From NCBI GenBank assembly GCA_037954665.1, contig JBBMOL010000230.1:186001-250000 (forward strand): a stretch of 64,000 nucleotides of DNA, read 5' to 3'. Each line of letters starts with the position of its first letter. The stretch's first letter is position 1. The position numbers and the translations under genes are program-made. The stretch comes from Laguncularia racemosa. Lineage: Eukaryota; Streptophyta; Magnoliopsida; Myrtales; Combretaceae. Positions 46,901-57,703 of this stretch are shown here, piece after piece. Under the pieces are notes generated by a model, which worked only from the letters and a program-made list of their open reading frames with translations, was not told where the DNA came from and made no database searches.

Positions 46901-47213
46901 AAATTTTGAAAAATAGTTAAAATTTAGTAATAACCAATTCAAACTCTTCACCCACCACACCCCCTCCCTCCCTTTCCCCATGATTGTTAACTAGGACCAA
47001 AAGTCATATTATTATGCCATGACTAATATTTGTGTGTTATGAACATGCCTTGAATTACAGTCACAGCTGGTTGATAGTCGTTATCATTAAAAAAGTATTT
47101 CTAGTTTGAAATGTAAAGTGATTGATATTATAAATATTGTTAGCATGGCTTTAAATAATAGATATGACTTGTGGATAGTAATTACTATTATCAATGTATG
47201 CTTATTATGAATG
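43902..47213. other. Unassigned AT-rich stretch
   Basis: No supported gene. Seen in it are a cluster of TTTAGGG/AGGGTTT words (45700-45870), a G/T-rich patch (44900-45080) with a short open stretch on the minus strand that I cannot identify, and T-runs near 46630. The reading frames at 46189-46382 look like chance. Confidence 0.4.
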
Positions 47214-47218
47214 ATTGA

Positions 47219-48436
47219 TGATGTGCTCAAAACCAAGATTAAGCACATGTAAAACTAATTTGAAAGACAATTAGATAATATCAATCAAACTAGTTCAACA
47301 ATTGCACAATTCCTCAATATTTATGAACCAATTCCCACAACAAGGACATGACCAAGAATGAATACAAGTATGATGAAGCATTGATACCAAATTATGATGT
47401 GCCTAAAACCAAGGTCTAAGCACATGCAAATGAACCAAAGGAACAACTTCAACTCTCAAAAGCAAAAACCAGTTCAAAAGGGTAAAAATTATGTGAACCC
47501 TAGATGAATTAGGTGAACCGATTGCTATAATTCATGAAATGAATATCACAATGATGTTTTCCCCAATGTAGATCATAAAATATACTTGAAAAACACGTGA
47601 ATAATTCACAAGATCAATAAGAACAAATCCAAAATCAACCTTTCCAACAAGAGCCAATTCACGCCACAAGATGGAGTAAAATTTGATGATGATAACAAAT
47701 GTTAAGATCCAATCAATTAAGTAGTAATAATTTGATTACGAATGCAATCAAATCTGACCAAGAAACTTCCAATTCAACCCTAGATATGACTCACTAGAGA
47801 TAAAAAGAAAAACACAACAATAATAAATTGATATGACTCACAATTTCCCTTTGTTGCACTCGCCACAATTCCAATTCTTGGGATTAAAAATGATAAGAGA
47901 AATTGAATTAGGAAGAACCTTAATTCCCACACGTAAAGTGTATGTTCTAATCCGCAAAATGGCTTCCTCAAACCTTACTTTAAGCAAGTATTTATACTTG
48001 CTCCCTTTAAGGTTAAAAATGCACAAAATTACAACTATGCCACTTTTAAGGTGGACCGGTCCTAAAGAAAATTACAAACAAATGAAAGTGTCCCAAAAGA
48101 AAATTATAACATAAAATGGTCCAAATAACAATTACAAAATAAAAGAAAATAGTCTTCATCATGTGAGCTCTTCCATTGGATTCATCGGCCCAATTCATCG
48201 TCGGTTCAAGTCGGTCCATGGATAACCCACAAGTTGAGTCTGAGTGAGTTTGTCCATCACCCTATAAAATATGATAAGTGTGCCTGTTGGAATATATAAT
48301 ACATGAATAAGATAAAAAAGGTTAGTAAACGAATAATTCTAGGGTCGATTTGCTCAAAATGGGCCCTCATCACTAACATTCGAAATCCTTTGGTTCTTGT
48401 CTTAATGATAGGTTTGTCGGATTTTGATTTCTATCA
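47219..48436 (-). mobile_element. LTR plus duplicated U5/primer module, complete insertion
   Basis: On the minus strand this is an E7-like LTR (48436 to 47395, 1042 bp, TATA palindrome 47984-48001). A decayed primer site (TTGGTATCAATGC) follows, then about 150 bp, then a second LTR terminus ending GAGCACATCA at 47219. The whole unit is flanked by ATTGA (47214-47218; 48437-48441). The flank includes the extra module, so it was part of the inserted unit or arose by recombination inside it. The module is homologous to 220-394. Confidence 0.8.
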
Positions 48437-48441
48437 ATTGA

Positions 48442-50949
48442 CTAGCTTAATTGTCATATTATTGCTCATGTCAATTGACTATGTACTCAATTGATGCTAT
48501 TTTTCTATGTTCACATCGTTACATTCATGGCATGGCACAAAAAGGGCCCAAGAGCCATATTTTTTACAAACTTAGTTTTGAAAAATGCACTTAAGGGATC
48601 ATTTTAGATAATTAGTTTTGAAAGCATATCGACCTATACATTATACCTTGTGTATTCAAATTTTGTTGAGCAAGGAAAGTTCTTTTGAAAGCTTTTTTAA
48701 GCATATAGAATTATGTGCTCATTTAAGGGACCCATTTGACCTAAGACTCTACTTTTTTCTTAGTGATTTTCAAGCCTAGGATAGCGTAAGAAGCCTAGTG
48801 AGTTGTTAACCAAAAGTTATAAAAAATAAAATAAACCTTGGTGAGCCATTTGTTGGCCTAGGGCAAAGCAACTTTTGGTAAACCGGTGTTAAATCTCTTG
48901 TTGTTCTCAAGCAAGGGGATAGTCTGAAATGGTGACCTTTAGAATACTAGGGAAAATATTATTGTAGTTCTAAACAAAGGAATAGTCTAGTATGGCAACC
49001 TCCAAAATACTAGGGAAAATGCCACTTATTCTGGATCCTATAATCCAAAAGCTACCAAGTGTTGCTCATATTTACAATGAAGAGCCACCAAGTGCCGCTC
49101 ATATCTGTAGTGAAGAGCCACCTAGTGCTACCTAATTTAAAGTAAGTTAAGAGATTGGCAAATACTTATCATGTGCATTAATATGGCACATCATTGCATA
49201 AGTTATTGCCAACTTAATGATGTATATGATACTTATATGATGTGCCTTTATTTTTGCTCTTTAATTGTCTTGAGCTATGGCATGAATTTGAAACTTGATT
49301 TGTTTGTACTACCATCTCCTATGAGTTTAGTGGCCACACTATTGCTTAGATATTAAGTTGAACCTCTAGAAATGACTTTAAAATCTTTAATTTCATAAAA
49401 GGAAATAAACATGGCTTTATATATATAACATATGTTATGCATGTCTCTTGTTATTTGTTTCAATTACTCCCTTAGCTCAAATATAAGTTGAGAGGTTAGT
49501 CTTTTCTAGCCACAGTTGTGGAAGATGAAGTACAAGAAGCAACATAGGTTGGGTAGGGGATGAGTGCATATCAAAACTTCTAGTTCTTTTGAATTTACAA
49601 TCAAGAGAGAGAGAGAGAGAAATGTATTTGAAATAAGATTTATGTACCTATATGAGAAACTCCATGAATGTATTTGAGAACAATGGGGGTTTTGTGGTTT
49701 TTAGTTCTTGCTTAACTCCAATTATCCTACATTTAGAGATGGCATAATGCACATTCCCTAAGCACTGATGTGTAGAAGAATAGACCTAAGAGGCAGATGC
49801 AACAATATGTATTTTGATTTGACTTCTTATAACACTATATGTATGTTTCATGTATATTTGGTAAATTAAATGGAAGGGCAAAAATAACCTAGGGACTTAA
49901 TAAAGGAATCAAGTACTTTAAGATTACGAGAGAATTACTATACCATCATTGTAACACTATAATAGATTTATTTAATCATGCCAATGGCTTTTTTTACACC
50001 CATTCTTTTTGGATTTCACATGTAAATTTTATGTCTTTCTTTCTTTTTTTACTTATTATGTTTATTATATTTGTTATTTTGTAATTTATAACCAAAATTC
50101 AGCTCATGTTATCGGAATGATAGTAGCCTATACAATATTATTATTACACCATAGAAAACAAAAGAAAATTTCTATAGATTCATAGTATATCCTATAACCT
50201 ATATATTTCGTTTAATATATTTCCAGGGTCATTCGAAAAGATTTGGCCTATCGCTCCTACCCCTTTTATCGACAAGGGATATAGACTATTGCCTCGGATA
50301 ATATTATATGGTGAGTTAATCTTTTGTGGGCTCGCCCTTTTAGAATCTTCATATTGTTTGCCAGTTCAGTCTAAAAAATTAGCATGCGTCCGAGATGCAA
50401 GTATAAAAATGTCATGTACGTCACAATAAACTAGTGGAAACGTCAATATCATTCTAACAAGAAACTATTTTTAAGTTCCAAAAATTCAGTATATTTCCCT
50501 ACTTCGTGAAGTAACACGTGGCATTGACATTGACACCGGGATCGACACCGACCACTTACATACAAAATTAGACTAACGCTGTCGTCGTTTGAATAAAAAA
50601 CAGTGTTGATATCCGTATTGGTAGAGCCATCTAAGACTTATTGCTGAGATGGCAATGACAATGACTAACTATTCTCAGCTTCAGTTTTAGGACTTCACTA
50701 GCCAACCTGGAGGGGGGAAATATATATATATATATATATAATTCTAATTATATATATGTATATGAGAAAAATATTTTCAAATTTTTATATATAAGATCAA
50801 ATATTCTATGTATTAAAATATTGATAGAAGACGTATTTAAAAATAGATATAATCAGATACTCTATTTCTTCAATTTGGAAATCAAATTCTCGTATAAGAT
50901 TCAAACTCTAATTTCATATGGATATGTCCTCAAATCTCAAAGTATATAC
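48442..50949. other. Unassigned, with short tandem duplications and microsatellites
   Basis: Contains two copies of a 63-bp unit (48903-48965; 48966-49028), then a 33-bp unit repeated about 2.5 times (49052-49131, GAGCCACCAAGTGC-type), a GA run (49604-49621) and a TA run (50721-50740). The small tandem units resemble spacers of Tat/Athila elements, but no coding remnant proves it. No gene is supported. Confidence 0.4.
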
Positions 50950-51420
50950 GTGTGAAAATTTTAGTGCCAGTTAAAGCAAAAGCAAGCAATTTGTATTTTC
51001 CATTCCAACCATCTTGTTTTATTATGCCTTTTATCCCTAGGAAACTCATCAAGGAAGTTCACAACATCAATATCATATCCCCAAGGGAAAGAAGCAAATG
51101 AGATTCTAGGAAATTTCGTAGAAGTAACGCAATAGATGTTAGTTGGTCCATATTTCTGCAATGTAATACGATTCCCCAAGGTATATTAGTCAGCTCCATG
51201 TCGGCAGTTTTTAGTACTTGCTAGTGAGACGCTAACAAATGGAAAACCCATGAAGCTTCACGGTCAGTTCTGTGGCTTTTGGCTCTTTCTTCGAGGTAGT
51301 AAACTCTTCACACAGCCGAAATATACATGTAGGAGGAATAACATACATTTTCTCTTGTTCATCTCCATTATAACGGAAAATTTGGGCAACCGTGTAAAAT
51401 TAAATACCACATGCTCATGA
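50950..51420 (-). pseudogene. Coding-like fragment of unknown identity
   Basis: On the minus strand, 51400-51240 reads VAQIFRYNGDEQEKMYV and then EFTTSKKEPKATELTVKL. A frame change leads to a 72-codon frame (51179-50961) with GNRITLQKYGPTNIYCV and SFASFPWGYDIDVVNFLDEF. Composition and charge look protein-like, and GC is higher than in the surroundings. I do not recognise the family. It may be a decayed host exon or a captured gene fragment. Confidence 0.25.
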
Positions 51421-52602
51421 GGTCAGTGGATGGAATCCTAGTTGGTTCATATACGGGAGCATCATCTTTGTTGATTTTACTGCTTTTTCTATTTGAATTT
51501 ATTAGTTTCTTTGTTATTTGTAATGATTCATTATTTGGGCGATTGCAATATCTTTATTTCCTATATATAGACTCCTAATTATTTAAAATAGTTAAAGTGG
51601 GTACAAATTATGAAACGTTGGATTAATTATGTACAAGTGCTTTAAAAATGATGGGAGGATTATAATTTCAACCATAAAACTATAAATCACATGCTAATAT
51701 ATTCCTAAAACTTTTAAAACATACTTTTGCATTATAAAGCTTTTAAAAAGGCCCATTTACATTCACCTCTCTAAACCATTACCAAGATTTTCAAAGTGTT
51801 TATAAGAGCAGCCTTTTTTTTTAAGGCAGATTGAAAACTTGGTGGCAAATGAAGTTAATGGACCATTTTAATTTTTTTTTAAGATTAAAAAACACGTCGG
51901 AATGTAAAAGCACAATCGAATCAGCAATTTGGATTGGATGTACAACTATTCAATATGAAATTGTCATGCAAAATGTCATAAAAATTTAAAAATATCTTGT
52001 ATCACTTTAAGATTTCCTTTTAAAAGTTGGGATGGGATAGTTTTGGAAGGAATAATCAATTATGATAAATTCAAAACCTTTTATTTATATTTCTGTAAAT
52101 GACTAATCATACTTCAATTTACTGGTCAAAATTTTAAGATAAAAATTGTTTAGCTCGTCTATATTGTCTTATAGCCAGTTTATCAAAATATGCATGTCTA
52201 TGTTCACTTTCAATAATTCTATAGGATGTAAATGAGTGACACCTAGTTATGATCCAATCAAGTTTGTTTGACCTAATATTCGCTTAACTCAAACTATTCA
52301 TGTAACGTCTTAGGTAAAAAATAGTTAATAATCAAGCCAGTAAACACTAATAAACCTTTTTTAACTATTTGGATCAAAAGTTTTTAACTAGTATTAATGT
52401 TTTATTTACTATTTAGCCTTATAAATTATTACTCAATATCTCCTCCAATCCATATGGGACCTTATTCACATAGATTATCATAATCTTCTCCTTTTAAACA
52501 CAAGTCTTATCACAATCTCCCCCCTAAACACGTGCAACATCCTCATGGGTCTAGATTATCCCCCTTATAGGTCATCCTTGCATCGAACACCTACTAATAG
52601 GG
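51421..52602. other. Unassigned AT-rich stretch
   Basis: No gene, RNA gene or clear repeat is visible. Confidence 0.4.
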
Positions 52603-53770
52603 TGATGTACCTTCAAATCCAAATATATAAGAACACAAAAACTAATTGAGAACCAATTAACAATTCTCAAAAGGGGCATGAAGAATAATTGCCAAATGAT
52701 GAACACACAAATAACAAATGAGAATTACAATTCACAATTGCAATGTCAGAATTCAATTTCAATAAACACAATCTAAAGGATATGAAATCAAATTGAATTA
52801 AACCCTAAAAATTGCCTGAATGATAAACAAAAAGGATAAACTAATTCCTTACCAGATATGACTCACTAGTTGGGAATTAGGATGGATTTGATGTTGTTGA
52901 TATTACACACAACAAGGATCAAATCCCACTTGCCACACATTACTCAAGAAATGATAAGAGTTCGTGAAAAAGGAGGTGTTCCTCATGCTTTCCAAATCTA
53001 AACAATATGGTTCAAAAAGCTCCCACAAGCCCTACTTTAGCAGGTATTTATACTTGCTCCAATTAGAGTTAAAATGTCCAAAAATTTACGTCTATGCCAC
53101 TAATGTGGCCGGTCCTAATTCAACAAATTACAACAAATCAAAATGTCCCAAAAATGATTACAAAGTAACCAGTTCAAAGAAAAATACCAAATACAAAGAT
53201 GGTCTTCAAAGAACCGATTCTTCAAGTCAATTGAGATCATCGCGAGCCATTAGATGTGAGTTTAATGATGTTCCCAATTTGATCAATAGTGTAGGTCATG
53301 TGGCATCCCATGAAGACCGATCACTATACCTACTATATTACAACTCAAACATTATTAGATAAAAAAATGGATACATGTGAGTGATTTAGATCATCATCCA
53401 AATCAGGTTGCCTAACTTTCGGGATCATAGGGTAGATTCCCATCATCTCCTCGAGCCTTTGAAAGATTTTCCCTCAAATCTAAAGGGTCATTTCTTGGAC
53501 TGAACCTGGATGCCTTTGTCCCCCTTGTTTGCTCAATTGTGAGAAGGAACAGAAATAGTCTTGATCCGCTCTTAGAAATTGTACACCTCTGATGGAGACA
53601 TAGGTGTCAATATTATTCGAGACCCTCCCTTCCGAAACATGTAAGTGTTTCTAAATCCCTCATGTAACACCTTCCTATCAAACATCTAGGGTCTACCCAA
53701 AAGCAAATGAAAGGAACACATGGGAATTACGTCACACAGAATCTCATTATGATATTTCTTTCCTACACTC
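52603..53770 (-). mobile_element. E8: LTR and protease-end fragment of a gag-protease element
   Basis: The 842-bp LTR (53444 to 52603, minus) starts TGATGGGAATC and ends AGGTACATCA. It is related to family A, with a near-palindromic TATA module at 53040-53057 (one mismatch). Before it (53770-53445) lies a protease end: KKYHNEILCDVIPMCSFHLLLG, FDRKVLHEGF and ILTPMSPSEV. Then come only about 50 residues and the DLR-like tail. No RT or integrase lies between protease and LTR. E9 inserted into the protease at 53771. Confidence 0.75.
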
Positions 53771-54761
53771 TGATGTGCTCAAAACCAAGTCCAAGTACAT
53801 GCAATTGAATCAAAGAAACAAACCCCAACTCACAATTAAAACCGGTTCAATGGAAACAAGAAATTGCGTGAACCCTAATGGAATTTTGATGAAATCCAAA
53901 GGTTAAAATATGCAATTAACAATCCATCTATGTAATCTTCACCAAATAACATCAATTACAAGTGAAATCCACGTGAATTATATCAAGAAGAATAGATCAA
54001 AAACTGTGATTTCAACTTCTTCCTATAATTCCCATTCACATCACAAATGAAGAGATGATAACAAATACTAAAACAATCAACCTTATAATAAGATAATTGA
54101 TCACAAATGCAATAAAAAATCTGACCAAGAACTTCCAAATCAACCCTAGATATGACTCACTAGTGATGAAATGGAAACACAACAAAGAAGGAATTGATAC
54201 TACTCACAATTACCCTTTTGTTGCACTTGCCACAATTTCAACTCTTGGAAATTGAAATTGATAAGAGAAATTGGATTTAGGAAACCTTAAGCCCTCTCAT
54301 GAAAATGTGATGTTCAAATCTGAAAATTTTGGCCTCCCTCAAACCCAATACTTGCTACTCCTAGGGTTAGAAAATAGTCAAAAATTACAAGTTTGCCACT
54401 TTTAAGGTAGCCAGTCCTAAATGGAAATTACAATAAAATGAAAGTGTCCCAAAAGAGAAATACAACATAAAATAGTCCATAGAACAATTACAAAGTACAA
54501 AAATATTATAAGTCTTCATGAGCCAATGCTTCGGAATGGAAACAATCGCAACGGGTCTTTGATTGTAAATCTGAAAATGTCCCGTGTCCATCAACTAGTG
54601 TAGGACATATTGGCATCCCATGGAGAATTATTATTGTACCTGTAAGATTATTTCTCAAACAGTTATTAGAATATAGGACATTAAGTAAAAATATAAGCGA
54701 TTTGGACCATAAGCCAAATCTAGTTCTAAAGGTATAGGTGGTGCCAGAAAATTTCTCATCA
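53771..54761 (-). repeat. LTR of E9
   Basis: A 991-bp E7-like LTR. On the minus strand it starts TGATGAGAAATTT after the purine tract CCCGAGGAGA and ends GAGCACATCA. The TATA palindrome is half deleted here (about 54347-54357). It lies inside the E8 protease. The matching end of E9 is hidden beyond E10, so no duplication can be paired. Confidence 0.8.
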
Positions 54762-55697
54762 TCTCCTCGGGCTTTTGAAAGATTGGCCTTCAAATCTAGA
54801 GGATCTTTTCTGGATTGAAACCCGATGTTTGGAATTGCTTGTTGGCTGAAAATCTGGAAGAGTTATATGTGCTTCTGACTAGTTCCTAGAAAGAACGAAC
54901 CTTAGACGGAGACAAAGGAGTCAATAAAATCCGTGTACCATCCTTTTGAAACATGTAAGTGTTTTTGAACCCATCATGTAACACCTTTCTATCAAATAGC
55001 CATGGTCGACCCAGTAGTAAATGAAATGCATACATAGGAAGCACATCACAGATAATCTCATCATTATACTGATCTCCTATACTGATTGGTACCATTGCTT
55101 GCTGTGTAACATGCAAACTACCTCGGTTGTCCAACCAATGCACTTTATACGGGTTAGGATGAGAGCTAGTGGTTAATTGTAAGTTTTCTACCAATGCAGT
55201 AGATATGACATTAGTACAACTACCACTATCAATAAAAAACATACATAGGTTACCTTGAATCTGACAAGGTGTGTGAATAGATTCTCCCTCTGTATGTCCC
55301 TAGTATCTGGAGAAAGAGTCATAACCCTATATAACACATTAATAAGTAAGTATTTTCCTCTCTTTTTAACCCATGTGTTTCAACATGTTCATCATCATAA
55401 CACTCTTGTAAGGCTAAGGATAAATCTGTAGGCTCGACAGTCTCTTCCTCATCATCTTCCTCTTTACCCTCCATGACGGTCATTACCCTTTTATTGGGAC
55501 ACTGCGTAGCTACATGTCCAAATCTCATGCATTTAAATATTTAATCTAACGCATCTTCCCACTAGTAGACCCTTGTACCATCTGCCACAAATTAGAGCCA
55601 ACTATCTCTTTGCCTTTCTATCGAGTCTAATTTTTTTTATTTCCCATTCCTAATCCGATCTATACTAGACCCTATGCTCATCTAATGTAGATCCTCG
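54762..55697 (-). pseudogene. gag: E9 gag end and protease, joined directly to the 3' end
   Basis: A zinc-knuckle remnant (FKCMRFGHVATQCPNKRVM, first Cys lost) at about 55545-55490 is followed by an acidic stretch. Protease (55242-54886) follows with FFIDSGSCTNVIS and LLLGRPWLFDRKVLHDGF. After LLTPLSPSKVRSF only about 35 residues separate it from DLKANLSKARGDD and the LTR. RT, RNase H and integrase are absent at exactly the place where E8 lacks them. Gag upstream is cut by the E10 insertion near 55650-55700. Confidence 0.8.
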
Positions 55698-57690
55698 ACT
55701 TGAGTTAGGAATTTCATTTTGTTTTTGGAGTCGCCACCCAACTGTAGTTGGGAAAGATTGAATTAAGATTAATTGAGCGGGTCAATCCTAATTTGGACCA
55801 CTAGTCAGCGTGATTTCCTCTTTTCGTTTTTTGTGAAAAGAGAAAAGGAAAAACCAGAGTTTTTGAGTTTAGAGGCTAACCTATTAAAACCTTAAGGTTA
55901 CCACCCTAATCTCCTAAAATCTAAACCTTATTCGAAATGTGTTTTATTTATTTTTTGTTATCTTTTTATTTTGTTTTTGAATAACCTATTATGAGAAAAT
56001 GATTTTTATTCCTTTTTAGGGTTGCCCCAAATGGGTGCCTACATACCTGCTATTCAGGATTAAACGTGCCGTAGTTCGCTTTGCTTGAAAAATTTTAATG
56101 TGTTGGTGATTTTTAATTATGAAACTTCTTCTGATTTATGTTTTTACCATTTTAGTATTTTTCTAAAAACCTAAGCCTAAGCTTTATAATTTGATTTTTG
56201 AAAAATAATAATTTTAAGGAAAAACACCCATTTTGGATTTATTTAAGAAAATGATTTTTCTAAGTGATAAAATTTTCATTTTTCTCTTTTTTAACCCATT
56301 TCTACTATTATAAAATTTTAATGATTTTTATTAATTTTTTATAATTTTTATTGATTTTTATAATTTTCATATTTTTATTGAAAGATTTTCTCCTACATTA
56401 TTGATCTATCCTAAACTAAAATTTAAATTCTTATTATTATTTTTTCTAATATTTTTCATCATTTTCTTTATATATTTTCACATTTTTATCATTTATTATT
56501 AATTATTTATTCTTATTATTATTCATCCTAAATTAATTCCAAAAAAAAAAACTAATCTAAATTCTAACATTTTTTGAATTAAATAACAAATGAATAATTA
56601 AGGAAATTCGAAAAAATAAATAAAATAACTAAATAAAAAATAAAATAAAATAAAAAATCAGAAAATCCGACTTACCTGGATCCAAGTCTGTGCGCGGGCC
56701 TGGTCAGTCGGGTCGGATCGGGTCGAAGCAGGTCGGGTCGGGTCGATCGAGCACGACGATTGGGAATGCTCGTTGACGGCGTTCCGGTGGCCTTTCGAAG
56801 CGATTAAGGTGTCGGTTCCTAGCTTTTCGGGGGTGGGGAACTCAACTGTAGCGGTAGATTTCTCCAAACATGCCTCCTGGTGGTAGCTCGATGCTTGATC
56901 GGTGGTCGCGGCTTGGCAACTCCGACGAGGCTTCGATTCTCTCTTTTTTCTCTCTTTTTCTCCCCTTTGATCTGTGCTCTTGCCTCCTACCTTCATCCTC
57001 TATTTATAAGCATAAGAAATCGAGCTGGATAAGCTCGGATTTCCACCGATTGAGGCAAATCGGATTTCGATTGAAACCCATCTCCGATTTATGCAAATCC
57101 TTTGATTTTTTGCGATTTGATTCCAATTAGATGACGTTTATCTTATATCTATTGAAGATCTGCTGGATTTGTGCAAAAAATAGAATCAAAACTGTCGAAA
57201 TTCAATTTTTCCTCCTCGTCGGCAATCTCGGACGAAGGTTGAAGATGATCACACGCCCGGCGCATGCGTCCGCTCCAACCAATCAGCTGCTGACACGTGT
57301 CCCAAGCAAAGAAAACATTTGCAAAACGCGGATTCTGCCTCCCCCGCGTTTCGAACCTGCGACCTGACCTCCCCCTGCGCGCCTTAGGCCATGGTCCGGA
57401 CCAGCTAGGCTAGCCCACTTACTCGATTTTTTTTATTTTCACACTTTGCATATCTGCAATGCGATTTTTTTTTTTGTATTTTTTTGAAATTTCAAAAATT
57501 TGAAAAAATTATTAAGTCTTTTTATTGCCATTTCTGCAATTATTTTACAAAATTGATGTATTTTTCCTATTTATTTTATTTTTTTGAATTTTTTCCTATT
57601 TTTGCTAAATTAGAAATAAAATGGAAAAAAAATGGAAAAAATTGAAAATTGATTATTATTTATTATTAGGGCAAAAATGGGGTGTTTACA
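55650..57690 (-). repeat. 3' LTR of E10 (left end approximate)
   Basis: Starts (minus) TGTAAACACCCCATTTTTGC at 57690, directly after the PPT, a start common in Tat LTRs. It contains a GC-rich block (56675-57420) in an otherwise AT-rich LTR. Near its end it has GGTGGCGACTCCAAAAAC (about 55720-55740), text typical of Tat LTR ends and primer regions. The boundary with E9 gag lies somewhere in 55640-55720. Reading frames inside it (for example 56996-56658) resemble no protein. Confidence 0.75.
57335..57420 (-). other. tRNA-like A box and B box inside the E10 LTR
   Basis: On the minus strand the A box TAGCCTAGCTGG (57412-57401) fits TRGCNNAGYNGG. The B box GGTTCGAAACG (57357-57347) fits GGTTCGANNC closely. 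They are 43 bp apart. The acceptor and T stems do not pair well, so this is a tRNA-derived fragment and not a tRNA gene. Confidence 0.5.
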
Positions 57691-57703
57691 GCTGCCCTTC
57701 TTT
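57691..57703 (-). promoter_or_regulatory. Polypurine tract of E10
   Basis: AAAGAAGGGCAGC (minus) lies directly before the LTR start at 57690. A GGGCAGC end is typical of Tat elements. Confidence 0.85.

Noticed and set aside
49604..49621. GA run, the TA run at 50721-50740 and the C run at 4153-4166 as meaningful elements
   Set aside because: These are ordinary short microsatellites. The C run may also be a sequencing length error.
56658..56996. 112-codon minus frame as a gene
   Set aside because: It lies inside the E10 LTR in a GC-rich block where stops are rare, and its residues resemble no protein.
57335..57420. A functional tRNA gene
   Set aside because: A and B boxes fit, but acceptor and T stems do not pair and no anticodon arm is clear.
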